From NCBI RefSeq assembly GCF_002993965.1, contig NZ_POST01000001.1, positions 73,953 through 137,952 of the forward strand: DNA of 64,000 nucleotides, written 5' to 3'. The translations under genes and the position numbers were made by a program. The notes under the pieces were generated by a model. That model was not told the DNA's origin. It saw nothing but the letters and a program-made list of their open reading frames with translations, and ran no database searches. The stretch is from Apilactobacillus timberlakei. Its GTDB lineage: Bacteria > Bacillota > Bacilli > Lactobacillales > Lactobacillaceae. Of this stretch, positions 44,455 through 54,321 are shown piece after piece (the first letter of the stretch is position 1; each line of letters opens with the position of its first letter).

Positions 44455-46078
44455 GTTTATCATTATCTATATGAGTATTTCTAAGATCATATGGAGAACC
44501 TGTTGGAAAGAATTGAATACCACTAATCCTTGGTTTAATTATAGTTGGTTTAACTGGATAATAAATAGGGACAATTCCCTGATCATTCATTAAAGTTTTT
44601 TCAGCATTAACTAAATCTTCCCAACGTTTATTAGAATTATTAGCATCAGTACCTTCTGCATTGTTAACTAATGCATCATATTTAGAATTACTCCACTTTC
44701 CATTATTATAGGAACCATTACTTACAAACATTGATAAGAATGAAATTGGATCTGGAAAATCAGCTACCCATGAATTAATAACCATATCAAATTGACCACT
44801 TTGAGCTCTGCTGATTCTAGACTTCGGTGGTATATTTTGTGATGTAATACTTAAACCTGGTAACTTTTCTAATGAAGTTTGTAAAAATTCAGTTGTAGAT
44901 CTACCGTTATCTGTATCATCAGATAGAAGCGTAATATCAACAGAATTTTGACCTGTTTCTTTTAATCCTTTGTTCCATAGCTTCTTAGCATCATTTAAAT
45001 TATAGGAAACCCCTATGTTAGTGCCAGCATCTTGAACAAAAGTTTTGCCATTATGTTTAGGCATTCCTGGTGAAACATATCCTTGAGCTGGTTTAGAACC
45101 ATCACCTAAAATATTCTTAGTGAATTGATTCCGATCAATTGCTAACGAAATCGCTTTTCTAATATTTTGGTTTTTAAAAATCGGATTTTTCTTCTCATTC
45201 ATTTCAATATAAAATGTTGATGCCATATTTAGATTATGTAATTCCTTTGAATTTTTAAACTCTCCAACTTGTTGTTTACCAACAAGATTTGTTAAATCTA
45301 AATCACCTGTTGAATATTGATTTAGGGCAGTATTAGAATCTTTTTGTACATTAAATTTAACACCATTAAACTTAATATTTTTAGCATTCCAATAATTATT
45401 ATTTTTAATTAATTTCCAACTATCGTTAGTACCACTCCAACCAGTAACCTTAAATGGACCATTGTAAAGCATGCTTGAACTACTGGTTCCATATGATTGA
45501 CCATATTTATCAACGATTGCTTTACTTTGAGGATAAAATGGTGCCATTGCTATTAAGTATTTAAAATATGATTGTGGCTTTGTTAAACTAACTACTAATT
45601 TATAATCACCATCAGCTCTAACGCCTAATGAAGATATTGGAGCTTTATTTTCTCCGATTTGATTTGCGTTTTTAACATGATCAAATAAGTATGAATATTG
45701 AGAAGCAGTTTTTGGATTAACTGTTCGTTGCCAACCATACACAAAGTCATGTGCTGTCACTGGCTGCCCATTATTCCATTTAGAATGACGTAAATTAAAA
45801 GTATAAGTTTTACCATCTGAAGAAACTCGATAATTTTTAGCTACTCCTAGTTTAATGGTATTATTCTTTGCCGACATTGTTAGTCCTTCATTACTATTGT
45901 TTAACGTTCCAAAAGAAACATTATCAGTAGCTTTAGAAGCATCCAAAGTAGTTAGATTCCCAGGTTGTTGCCATTGTACTAACTTGCTACTGGATTGTTG
46001 CTTATTACCACATGCCACAAGCAGACATAAAGATGAAATGCCCACAGCACCAGCTGTAATAGCTGATTTAATCTTCAT
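44450..46078 (-). CDS. oppA: Oligopeptide-binding lipoprotein OppA (copy 2)
   Basis: A second 542-residue peptide-binding lipoprotein, with lipobox LVAC (Cys near 23). It aligns without gaps of note to copy 1 and keeps the same motifs; differences cluster in the ligand-facing parts (for example NLVGKQQVGEF versus TLTGKQQVNEF). Such pairs usually widen peptide specificity. ATG 46078 has GGAGG upstream. First gene of the opp cluster. Confidence 0.95.
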   Translation of the reverse strand: MKIKSAITAGAVGISSLCLLVACGNKQQSSSKLVQWQQPGNLTTLDASKATDNVSFGTLNNSNEGLTMSAKNNTIKLGVAKNYRVSSDGKTYTFNLRHSKWNNGQPVTAHDFVYGWQRTVNPKTASQYSYLFDHVKNANQIGENKAPISSLGVRADGDYKLVVSLTKPQSYFKYLIAMAPFYPQSKAIVDKYGQSYGTSSSSMLYNGPFKVTGWSGTNDSWKLIKNNNYWNAKNIKFNGVKFNVQKDSNTALNQYSTGDLDLTNLVGKQQVGEFKNSKELHNLNMASTFYIEMNEKKNPIFKNQNIRKAISLAIDRNQFTKNILGDGSKPAQGYVSPGMPKHNGKTFVQDAGTNIGVSYNLNDAKKLWNKGLKETGQNSVDITLLSDDTDNGRSTTEFLQTSLEKLPGLSITSQNIPPKSRISRAQSGQFDMVINSWVADFPDPISFLSMFVSNGSYNNGKWSNSKYDALVNNAEGTDANNSNKRWEDLVNAEKTLMNDQGIVPIYYPVKPTIIKPRISGIQFFPTGSPYDLRNTHIDNDKH

Positions 46079-46152
46079 ATGTAATCCCTCCAAATACAAA
46101 TATATCTATAAATATAAATTAATTTTTATAGATACATTAATAAAATGTTAAC

Positions 46153-46175
46153 ATTGCTTTATAATTCAAAGCAAT
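46153..46175 (-). repeat. Palindrome upstream of oppA copy 2
   Basis: ATTGCTTT-ataattc-AAAGCAAT is a perfect 8-bp inverted repeat with a 7-base spacer, 75-97 bases upstream of the oppA copy 2 start. The same element lies upstream of copy 1. It is a candidate operator or promoter element. Confidence 0.7.
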
Positions 46176-46399
46176 GGATTTTATAATATTATTTTAATTT
46201 TATACAAAAAGTAGCAATTATATGTAACATTTCATTACAAAAGGCCTATTTCTCGTTAAATGCCTTGATTATAAATTATTAGCACTACAAATTAAGATTA
46301 TTATTTAAAAATAAATTCTCATATTTTTATAATTTGTCATAAGTAAATTAATTCATAAATAAAAATGTTATAATATATCAAATCAAGGAGGATGATCGA
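46176..46399. other. Gap upstream of hflX
   Basis: An A/T-rich stretch between divergent oppA copy 2 and hflX. On the plus strand TATAAT (46369-46374) is the likely hflX -10, with no good -35. A weak five-pair hairpin (aaggc 46241-46245 / gcctt 46262-46266) is seen. I find no gene, riboswitch or known operator in it. Confidence 0.5.
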
Positions 46400-47668
46400 G
46401 TGGATAACAAGCAAACAACTGCAATTACAATCGGATTAAATTTAGATAATGAAGAATTCGATTATTCGATGGATGAACTGACTGCCTTAGCAAATGCTAA
46501 TAATATTGAGGTACTTTCTACATTAGTACAAAAATTAGACCATCCCGATTCAGCAACCTATTTTGGTAAAGGAAAAGTTGAAGAATTGGCAACTGATATT
46601 ATTGATTACGATGCTGATATGATCATCGTTAACGATGAACTTTCCCCCAGTCAATTAAGAAATTTAGAAAAGAAAACTAATACTAAAGTTATTGATCGTA
46701 CTGGATTAATTTTAGAAATATTTGGTAATCGTGCTCAAACCCATGAAGCTAAACTACAAGTTCAATTAGCTAAATTGGAATACCAATTACCTAGATTGCA
46801 CACTAGCGCCAGCCAACGCCTAGATCAACAAGGTGGCGGTGGTTTTGCCAATCGTGGTTCTGGTGAATCACAAATTGAATTGAACCGTCGTGCAATTGAA
46901 AGAGACGTTACTCATATTAAAAATGAGTTAAAAGCAATTCAAAAATCAGACAAAACACAACGTAAACAACGTGATTCAACTAACATTCCAACTGTTGCTT
47001 TAGTCGGATATACTAATGCTGGTAAATCAACTATTATGAATCAATTAGTTGGTCGTTATGGTGAAAATGTTGATAAACAAGTAATGGTTAAAAATATGCT
47101 ATTTGCTACTTTAAATACAAGCGTAAGAAAAATAACCTTCTCAGATAATAAGGATATGTTGCTTTCCGATACTGTTGGTTTTGTTAGTAAGTTACCCCAT
47201 CAATTAGTGCAAGCTTTTCGTTCTACTTTATCAGAAGCTGCTAACGCTGATTTATTGATACAAGTAGTTGATGAGTCTGATGAAAATAAAGAATTAATGA
47301 TGGATACTACTATGAAGACCTTAAAAGAAATTGGTGTTAAAAATATTCCAATGATTACAGTCTTCAATAAAGCTGATTTAGCTAATGAAAAACGTCCTGA
47401 ACATGTGGGTGAAGATTTAACCATCTCAGCTAATGAAGATGATTCTATCGATGAATTAGTCAAAGTAATTAAAAAGAATAGTTATTCTAATTATGCTGTT
47501 GCTGAATTCATGATTCCATTTGATAAGGGTGAAATTATTAATTACTTAAATAATAATGCGAATGTGTTAGCAACTCACTATCTTGCTGAAGGAACTAAAA
47601 TAAAAGCCGAACTACCAGTTTCACAAATGGACAGATTTAAAGATTATATTATTAAAAATGAAGATTAA
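46400..47668 (+). CDS. hflX: Ribosome-associated GTPase HflX
   Basis: A 422-residue GTPase that splits stalled or heat-damaged ribosomes. The N-terminal HflX domain has SATYFGKGKVEEL and VNDELSPSQLRNLE; the glycine-rich linker is RLDQQGGGGFANRGSGESQIE; the G domain has GYTNAGKSTIMNQL (G1, near 208), DTVGF (G3) and NKAD (G4). Start is GTG at 46400 with AAGGAGGATGATCGA upstream. Confidence 0.95.
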   Translation: MDNKQTTAITIGLNLDNEEFDYSMDELTALANANNIEVLSTLVQKLDHPDSATYFGKGKVEELATDIIDYDADMIIVNDELSPSQLRNLEKKTNTKVIDRTGLILEIFGNRAQTHEAKLQVQLAKLEYQLPRLHTSASQRLDQQGGGGFANRGSGESQIELNRRAIERDVTHIKNELKAIQKSDKTQRKQRDSTNIPTVALVGYTNAGKSTIMNQLVGRYGENVDKQVMVKNMLFATLNTSVRKITFSDNKDMLLSDTVGFVSKLPHQLVQAFRSTLSEAANADLLIQVVDESDENKELMMDTTMKTLKEIGVKNIPMITVFNKADLANEKRPEHVGEDLTISANEDDSIDELVKVIKKNSYSNYAVAEFMIPFDKGEIINYLNNNANVLATHYLAEGTKIKAELPVSQMDRFKDYIIKNED

Positions 47669-47700
47669 AAAAATGCCGCTAAATAGTTAGCGGCATTTTT
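47669..47700. terminator. Bidirectional terminator
   Basis: A perfect 14-bp stem (47669-47682 / 47687-47700) with a 4-base loop between the converging hflX and YeiH genes. Confidence 0.88.
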
Positions 47701-47710
47701 ATTTATTATT

Positions 47711-48730
47711 TTAAAAGAATAATTTACTAACAATAATGACAAATACTAATAAAATAACTGAACTTGTAAATGAAGCAACTAATGGTTTAACTCCACGGTT
47801 AAGTAAAACCTTAAAGTTAACTGTCATCCCTAATGCTGCCATAGCAATTCCTAAGAAAATATAAGCTGCATTTACTAAAATTGACAATAAACCCACACTA
47901 AAATGAGCATATGTCCCAATAATACTAGTTAGAATAAAACCAGCCATAAACCATGGTATTGGTAGTTTACTTTTACTATTAACTTCACCATTAGCAGTAG
48001 TTTTTTGATACCAGATCCCAATAATTAATGCAGCTGGTGCTAACATTAGTACTCGCGATAGCTTAGTAATAATTGCAATATTTAAAGCAATTGGACCGTC
48101 AGAACTACCTGTTGCTACAGCATGAGCAATTTCATGTAAAGAGCCACCAGCCATCACACCAAATTGGTCTGGTGCCATGTGTAATAATGGTTTAATAGCA
48201 ATTTCAATTAAAGTAAAGGCTGTTCCCATAATAGCAACAATAGCGACTGCAAGGACTTGATCTTCTTCTTTTTGTGCTTGCTTGTCTGAACTAACTTTAA
48301 TTTGTGGTGAAATCCCCATAACCGCAGCAGCTCCACAAATACCTGTCCCACTAGCAGTTAAAATGGATAGCTCCTTATTAACCCCTAATTTACGATTAAG
48401 TAAATAAGTACCTGTAATTGTTCCTAAGACCACTAAGATTGCTAATAAAATGGTTTTAATTCCTGAAGACATTAAAGTATTAAGGTTTAATTTAAAACCT
48501 AACAATATAATTCCTAAACGTAGAAATTTATTAGAAATAAATCCAGCTTCAGCTTTTAATCCTCTAGTAATTTTAGGTTGAACTTGTAATAACATTCCAA
48601 AAATAAGTGCTAAAACCAATGAACCAATAATATTTAAATATGGCATACCAGCTAAATATGTACCAATCATTGTACAAATAAATGTAACAATGATGGTTAA
48701 CCAGAATTTAGGTGTAAATATAATTTTCAA
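47711..48730 (-). CDS. YeiH/UPF0324 family putative sulfate exporter
   Basis: A 339-residue integral membrane protein with about ten segments. TASGTGICGAAAVMGISPQIK (near 125) and GGSLHEIAHAVATG (near 195) are the family signature. Sulfate or sulfite export is a family prediction, not proved. The TTG start is preceded by GGGGG. It diverges from a LysR regulator gene, which likely controls it. Confidence 0.9.
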   Translation of the reverse strand: MKIIFTPKFWLTIIVTFICTMIGTYLAGMPYLNIIGSLVLALIFGMLLQVQPKITRGLKAEAGFISNKFLRLGIILLGFKLNLNTLMSSGIKTILLAILVVLGTITGTYLLNRKLGVNKELSILTASGTGICGAAAVMGISPQIKVSSDKQAQKEEDQVLAVAIVAIMGTAFTLIEIAIKPLLHMAPDQFGVMAGGSLHEIAHAVATGSSDGPIALNIAIITKLSRVLMLAPAALIIGIWYQKTTANGEVNSKSKLPIPWFMAGFILTSIIGTYAHFSVGLLSILVNAAYIFLGIAMAALGMTVNFKVLLNRGVKPLVASFTSSVILLVFVIIVSKLFF

Positions 48731-48836
48731 TCTAATTTCCCCCTATTAACTTATGTCTTAAGTATATCTATGTGTTACTATAATATAAAATTATCATTTT
48801 TAATTATGATATTAATAAAACTTATAAGGAAATATT

Positions 48837-49694
48837 ATGTTAGATCAACGGTATATTACTTTTCAAATTTTATCTAAAACTAAATCTTATACAAAGACTG
48901 CCAAACAGCTGTTCATCACTCAACCAGCAGTCACTCAACAAATTAAAAGTTTGGAAAATGAATTAAAGTTAAAATTAGTTAATTATAAACAACCATCGTT
49001 GCAAATTACTGAAGATGGACAAAAATTAGCCGAATTTATTAATAATATTAATGTACAGAGTAATAAATTCATTCACCAACTAAAAGAAACACCTAAAAAA
49101 CGTAAATTAATTTTTGGATCAACTAGATCTGTAGCAATTTTTATGACGCCCAATATAATTAATAAATTGGAAAATCAATTTTACAATATTGAATGTGTTG
49201 TTACTAACACCAACGAAATATTAAAAATGATTGATAATGGTAAATTAGATTTTGCAATTTTAGAAGGCAATTTTAATAAACAAAAATATAGTTATCATGT
49301 TGTTAAAGATGAAAAATTTATTTGTGTTGCTGGGGTTGATAATCCGCTAACCAGTAATAAAATATTTAAAATTCAAGAGCTATTAAAACAAAACTTATTG
49401 TTAAGAGAAATGGGGTCTGGTACTCGTTTCATCTTTGCCAATTGGTTGGAATCTTTAAACATTACCGAAAATGATTTTAATAAAGTAATTAATGTAAACG
49501 AGCCAACTGTCATTAATAACCTATTACAATATAATTTAGGCATTTCATTTATGTACAAATCATTAGCTGAAAAAGAAATTAATGCTGGTCATTTAAAAGA
49601 AATTAAAATTAAAGGTTTAGACATTGTTAGACCCATTAACTTAGTTGCCTTAAAAAATAACTACTTTAATGAGCTAATTAATTTAATAGAATAA
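48837..49694 (+). CDS. LysR family transcriptional regulator
   Basis: A 285-residue regulator with the N-terminal winged HTH (TAKQLFITQPAVTQQIKSLE, near 21-40) and a substrate-binding domain. The linkage to YeiH recalls the YeiE/CysL group of sulfur-related regulators; the ligand is not known. A 106-base A/T-rich gap separates the divergent pair and probably holds the operator. AAGGA precedes the ATG. Confidence 0.9.
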   Translation: MLDQRYITFQILSKTKSYTKTAKQLFITQPAVTQQIKSLENELKLKLVNYKQPSLQITEDGQKLAEFINNINVQSNKFIHQLKETPKKRKLIFGSTRSVAIFMTPNIINKLENQFYNIECVVTNTNEILKMIDNGKLDFAILEGNFNKQKYSYHVVKDEKFICVAGVDNPLTSNKIFKIQELLKQNLLLREMGSGTRFIFANWLESLNITENDFNKVINVNEPTVINNLLQYNLGISFMYKSLAEKEINAGHLKEIKIKGLDIVRPINLVALKNNYFNELINLIE

Positions 49695-49726
49695 AAAGGA
49701 GTTATGTTTAAAACATAACTCCTTTT
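49693..49726. terminator. Bidirectional terminator
   Basis: A perfect stem aaaaggagttatgttt (49694-49709) / aaacataactcctttt (49711-49726) between the LysR gene and the converging kinase gene. Confidence 0.86.
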
Positions 49727-50279
49727 AAAATAGCTCATGCATTAATTTATCGACAGTATGCTTGGCATTTTGCCAATTACTATTATCGATAATATATGCT
49801 GATGAACGTAATTCAATTGGAATCTTTAAATCACGTTCATACTCAACGCTACATAACCTTTGTTTGATTTTTTCTTTACTATCACCACGTTCAATCATCC
49901 GTTTTTTCAAACTATTATGATTATTAACTTGAATAAAGAAAACAATTGCTTGATTTCCTAATTTATTCAGATAAGTAATCGCACCTTGGGTATCCAAAAC
50001 AATGGAAGCGATTGGATTATTATGCCAAGCATTTTTTAATCCCTCATATGAAGAACCGTATTTAGCATTGGAATATTCAACATGTTCTAAAAAGTGTTTT
50101 TTTGCAAAACTTGAATCAGTTTCAAAATAATAATCAATATTGTTTTTTTCATTTTTACGTGGAGATCTGGTAGTATGCGTAATTACTTTGCCCACATGAT
50201 ATTGATTAACTAAATAGTTACGAACCGTGGTTTTACCACTACCGGTTGCTCCGGTAATTACAATTAATTTTTCTTCCAT
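49725..50279 (-). CDS. Guanylate kinase-like protein
   Basis: A 184-residue P-loop kinase with ITGATGSGKTTVRNYL (near 8), the GMP-site-like THTTRSPRKNEKNNIDYYF (near 34) and KYGSSYEGLKNA. It resembles Gmk but is shorter and more divergent than the housekeeping enzyme, which is usually next to the rpoZ-type genes; so it may be a paralogue with another nucleotide substrate. Starts one base after the Nudix gene (probable translational coupling). Confidence 0.83.
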   Translation of the reverse strand: MEEKLIVITGATGSGKTTVRNYLVNQYHVGKVITHTTRSPRKNEKNNIDYYFETDSSFAKKHFLEHVEYSNAKYGSSYEGLKNAWHNNPIASIVLDTQGAITYLNKLGNQAIVFFIQVNNHNSLKKRMIERGDSKEKIKQRLCSVEYERDLKIPIELRSSAYIIDNSNWQNAKHTVDKLMHELF

Positions 50280-50280
50280 A

Positions 50281-50697
50281 TTAAGACCACTTACTTACTA
50301 CATAATCATTTGTTTTATCTAAAATTTTTTTCAAATTATCATAAGTTAAAGTATTACGAGCATCTGCGTAATTTTGCCAAACATAATCACTAATTTCTTC
50401 TTTTTGTAAAGTTACTTTAGGGTCTCCTACTTTAGATGTATAAAAAGTAACTATTTTATGATGCCCATTCTTCATATCGTACTCAGCATCAACACTAAAA
50501 TCAGTATCAATCGTTGCATCAATATTTGTTTCTTCTTTGATTTCTCTAACTGCAGCTTGTTCCAGTGTTTCTTTTCCTTCGATATGACCTTTAGGGAAAC
50601 CCCAAAAATCACTAGTTGCACTTTTTTCCAATAAATATTGTGGTTTGTTATCTACCATTTTATAAACAATTGCGCCACCATCAACTTCAGTAACCAT
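50281..50697 (-). CDS. Nudix hydrolase, Ap4A-hydrolase-like
   Basis: A 138-residue protein with the Nudix box GHIEGKETLEQAAVREIKEE (near 38-57) and Ap4A-type features (KSATSDFWGFPKGHIEG, KIVTFYTSKV). It likely hydrolyses dinucleoside polyphosphates or damaged nucleotides. AGGAGG-like GGAGG before the ATG. Forms an operon with the downstream guanylate-kinase-like gene. Confidence 0.9.
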   Translation of the reverse strand: MVTEVDGGAIVYKMVDNKPQYLLEKSATSDFWGFPKGHIEGKETLEQAAVREIKEETNIDATIDTDFSVDAEYDMKNGHHKIVTFYTSKVGDPKVTLQKEEISDYVWQNYADARNTLTYDNLKKILDKTNDYVVSKWS

Positions 50698-50843
50698 AAT
50701 TATGCCTCCATTAGTATTTGTTATTTAGTAATATTATATCATTTTAAAAATTAAGTCTTAAATAATTAACTATTGATTTTCTCCTCATTTTCTTCTAATT
50801 TACGATATAATGTAAAATATATATAAATTTTAGGAGGGCTTTC

Positions 50844-53264
50844 ATGAAAAATCACCAATACGCAATTGCCGACTACAATTTAAAAATTGTAAAGAAAGAA
50901 CTAAGAGATCTTCACTTCTTAGATGATTCAACTGATGAAATTGATAATCCAGCTGAACTATTAAAAACATTCTTGTTAAAATCATTTTTAGATCAACAAA
51001 GTTTGGCAATTAGAGGGCAAAAAATTGCAGGAATGATGGCTAGCTTTGAAGAAAATGCGTTAACTTTTCTCGATAAAAATGCCCCTATTTCAAAAATTGG
51101 TTTTTATAATATCGCGCTACAACTATTACATTTTGAAGTTGGCGAAGATTTTTTAATTGATAATCCAATCACTAAAATGAAGACTCTTAATTTACCTGTC
51201 GCTAACGTTCATGACAATATGAATTTATATGATACCATGACAGCATGGTATTTACTATTAAATACCCATAACAAGTATGGTACTACTTTTATCGATGACT
51301 TAGCATCTAAAGGGTATTTTGCACAAAATCTAAGCAGTTTTAAAAAGCCGTTAATTTTTAATGGTAAAACCATGCCTGTTTATGATACCAATAACTTAAT
51401 TCGTGAAGTGGTCTATGTAGAAGCAGCTCAAGATAATGACCACGATGGTAAATTAGACTTATTAAAAACAGAAATTATTAGACCGAAGGAAAGTAATAAA
51501 AATAAAGTTCCTGTTATCTTTACTGCTAGTCCTTACAATCAAGGTACTAATGATAAAGATGGTGAACAATTAACACATAACGTTAATTTAAGTTTAAACC
51601 ACAAAGAACCTAATAATTACTCATATTCAGATGTTGAATATCGTTCTAAAAAAGAAAAACTACCTGAACCTCGTCCAATTGAAGGTAAAACTAGAAAATC
51701 AGAACAAACACTTGATCGTGAACAATCTTATACATTAAATGATTACTTTTTAGCACGTGGTTTTGCTGTCGTTTATTCTGCTGGAATTGGAACTTATGAA
51801 TCAGATGGATTTAGAACTACCGGTGATAATGATGAAACCTTATCGGCCACTGCTGTCATTGAATGGCTAAATGGGAAACGGAATGCTTTTACTAATAAAA
51901 CCGATAACAATCAAATTGAAGCTTATTGGTCAAACGGTAATATTGCGATGTCCGGTCGCTCATATCTGGGAACTCTTCAAATTGCTGCTGCTACCACTGG
52001 TGTTGATGGCTTAAAAACTTGTATCGCTGAGGCTGCTATTTCTAATTGGTATGACTACTACCGTGAAAATGGATTGGTATTAGCTCCTGGTGGCTTTCAA
52101 GGTGAAGATGCTGATGTCTTAGCAGCTGAGACCTATAGTCGTAAACAACAAGCAACTGAATTTTACAAAAATAAAAATGCTTGGGAAAAGCAATTGAATT
52201 CAATTACAGATGGTCAAGATCGTGACACCGGTAACTATAATGAATTTTGGGATGCTCGAAACTACTTAAAGAATGCTAAAAACATTAAAGCCGATATGTT
52301 CTTAATCCATGGTTTAAATGATGATAATGTTAAGCCTAAAAATGTGGAAAAAATTTGGAACGCAATTAAACCATTAAATATCAATAAAAAATTAATTTTA
52401 CATCAAGGAAAACATATTTACATTAATGCATTTCAATCAATTGATTTTACCGACATGATTAACTTATGGTTAACTTATAAATTATTAGATGTTGATAACA
52501 ACGCCAATGAACTTATTCCAAACGTGCTAATCCAAGATAATGTTAAGGCTGAAACTTGGAATATATTTGACGAATGGGAAAATCCTGATGATGTAAAAAC
52601 TCTTCACCCTTCCAATAATAATGAACTAACTGATGAATTCGATCATGGACGTAAAGAATTTAAAGATCAATTATCAGTTAACGACTTTGAAAAATATTGT
52701 CTAGATTACAAACAATGGCGTGATGATTTAGTATTAGACTATGAAAATAATCCTCTAACAAATAATCGGGTTATTTTTAAAACTACTCCTGCTAAAGAGG
52801 ATTTCACAATTGATGGTAAAGTTAAAATATCATTAAATGCATCATCAACGAAGAACTATGGAATGCTTAGCTGTATGTTAGTTGATTATGGTGAAGCATA
52901 CCGCTTAACTGAATCACCAAAGAATCTTGGTCATCGTATTAATGAAGGATATCTATGGCGTGAAGATTCATTAAGAGAATTTAAAATGCAAAATAAGAAA
53001 ACTCCTTATAAAGAAATTGCAGAAGGCCACATTAATATGCAAAATCGTAAGAATAGCTATCATGTTGATGATATGAAAGCCAATGAATTTTATGATATGG
53101 AATTAGAACTACAACCTACTTTCTATCACGTTCCTGCTGATCATCAATTAGGCTTAATTATTTTTGCAACTGACTTTGAAAATACTATTCGTGGTAATCA
53201 AGATCTTAAATACAGAATTAGCTTGGCTGAAACAGATATTAAATTGCCTATCCTTAAACAATAG
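50844..53264 (+). CDS. pepX: Xaa-Pro dipeptidyl-peptidase
   Basis: A cytoplasmic serine peptidase releasing X-Pro dipeptides from proline-rich peptides. The 806-residue protein has a helical N-terminal domain, the nucleophile in MSGRSYLGTLQ (near 375), the Asp/His in HGLNDDNVKPKN and HQGKHIYIN (near 488 and 520), and a C-terminal jelly-roll domain. AGGAGG before the ATG. A pepI gene follows 36 bases later, so both probably form one operon for proline peptides from Opp. Confidence 0.96.
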   Translation: MKNHQYAIADYNLKIVKKELRDLHFLDDSTDEIDNPAELLKTFLLKSFLDQQSLAIRGQKIAGMMASFEENALTFLDKNAPISKIGFYNIALQLLHFEVGEDFLIDNPITKMKTLNLPVANVHDNMNLYDTMTAWYLLLNTHNKYGTTFIDDLASKGYFAQNLSSFKKPLIFNGKTMPVYDTNNLIREVVYVEAAQDNDHDGKLDLLKTEIIRPKESNKNKVPVIFTASPYNQGTNDKDGEQLTHNVNLSLNHKEPNNYSYSDVEYRSKKEKLPEPRPIEGKTRKSEQTLDREQSYTLNDYFLARGFAVVYSAGIGTYESDGFRTTGDNDETLSATAVIEWLNGKRNAFTNKTDNNQIEAYWSNGNIAMSGRSYLGTLQIAAATTGVDGLKTCIAEAAISNWYDYYRENGLVLAPGGFQGEDADVLAAETYSRKQQATEFYKNKNAWEKQLNSITDGQDRDTGNYNEFWDARNYLKNAKNIKADMFLIHGLNDDNVKPKNVEKIWNAIKPLNINKKLILHQGKHIYINAFQSIDFTDMINLWLTYKLLDVDNNANELIPNVLIQDNVKAETWNIFDEWENPDDVKTLHPSNNNELTDEFDHGRKEFKDQLSVNDFEKYCLDYKQWRDDLVLDYENNPLTNNRVIFKTTPAKEDFTIDGKVKISLNASSTKNYGMLSCMLVDYGEAYRLTESPKNLGHRINEGYLWREDSLREFKMQNKKTPYKEIAEGHINMQNRKNSYHVDDMKANEFYDMELELQPTFYHVPADHQLGLIIFATDFENTIRGNQDLKYRISLAETDIKLPILKQ

Positions 53265-53300
53265 TGTTAGGATATTAATTAAAAGAAATGAGGGATTGTC

Positions 53301-54212
53301 ATGAAACAAAAGACTAAAATTATTACTTTAGATAGCGGATATCATTTATGGACTCACACCTCAGGTGAAGGTAAAATTAATTTACTTGCTCTCCATGGTG
53401 GGCCTGGTGGTACCCATGAATATTGGGAAAATACTGCTGATGAACTAAAGAAACAAGGATTAGATGTTTCAGTAACTTATTATGATCAATTAGGATCATG
53501 GTATTCAGATACTCCTGACTTTTCCGATCCTGAAGTTGCCAAAAAAGTTTTAACATATGATTACTTTTTAGATGAAATTGAAGAAGTTAGACAAAAACTC
53601 GGTTTAGATAATTTTTATCTAATTGGTCAATCTTGGGGTGGCCTATTAGTTCAACTATATGCACAAAAATATGGTAAGCACCTAAAAGGTGCGATTATTT
53701 CATCAATGGTTGATGAAATTGATGATTATACTGCTCATTTAAATGAAATTCGTGAAAAAGAATTTGCCCCTGATGAACTAGCATTCATGAAAAAATGTGA
53801 AGCCAATAATGATTATGACAATGACCGTTACCAACAAGATGTTGATAAATTAAATAAGGACTACATTGATCGTAAACAACCTTCAAAATTAGATCATTTA
53901 ATTGGTCTTTCTAACACTGACATTTACAATGCATTCCAAGGTGACAATGAATTTGTTATTACTGGTAAGTTGGGTGAATGGCATAATACTAAAAATCTGA
54001 AAGATAATCATGTTCCTACACTAGTTACTTTTGGTGAACATGAATCAATGCCCGTTGAAACTGGTAAAAGAATGGCTAAGATGATTCCAAATGCTCAATT
54101 TGTTTCTACTCCAAATGCTGGACATCATCATATGATTGATAATGCACCTGTTTATTATGATCATTTGGCAACTTTCATTAGTGAAGTTGAAAATAATACT
54201 TTTAATAAATAA
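53301..54212 (+). CDS. pepI: Proline iminopeptidase
   Basis: An alpha/beta-hydrolase peptidase removing N-terminal proline. The 303-residue protein has the HGGPGGTHEYW oxyanion motif (near 33), nucleophile GQSWGGLL (near 108), an acid near 250 and the catalytic His in NAGHHHMIDN (near 275). Works with PepX on the same peptides. GAGGG before the ATG. Confidence 0.93.
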   Translation: MKQKTKIITLDSGYHLWTHTSGEGKINLLALHGGPGGTHEYWENTADELKKQGLDVSVTYYDQLGSWYSDTPDFSDPEVAKKVLTYDYFLDEIEEVRQKLGLDNFYLIGQSWGGLLVQLYAQKYGKHLKGAIISSMVDEIDDYTAHLNEIREKEFAPDELAFMKKCEANNDYDNDRYQQDVDKLNKDYIDRKQPSKLDHLIGLSNTDIYNAFQGDNEFVITGKLGEWHNTKNLKDNHVPTLVTFGEHESMPVETGKRMAKMIPNAQFVSTPNAGHHHMIDNAPVYYDHLATFISEVENNTFNK

Positions 54213-54218
54213 AAATTA

Positions 54219-54254
54219 AAGCATAGCTACTTAAATTGTAGTTATGTTTTTTTA
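54219..54254 (+). terminator. pepX-pepI terminator
   Basis: Stem aagcatagctac (54219-54230) / gtagttatgttt with two G-T wobbles, followed by T on the plus strand. Confidence 0.8.
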
Positions 54255-54321
54255 TTTTTTATGTTTATTTTAATAATTTAGTGGTATAACTAGATTTAGA
54301 TATTTTAAGGAGTTTATGCTT

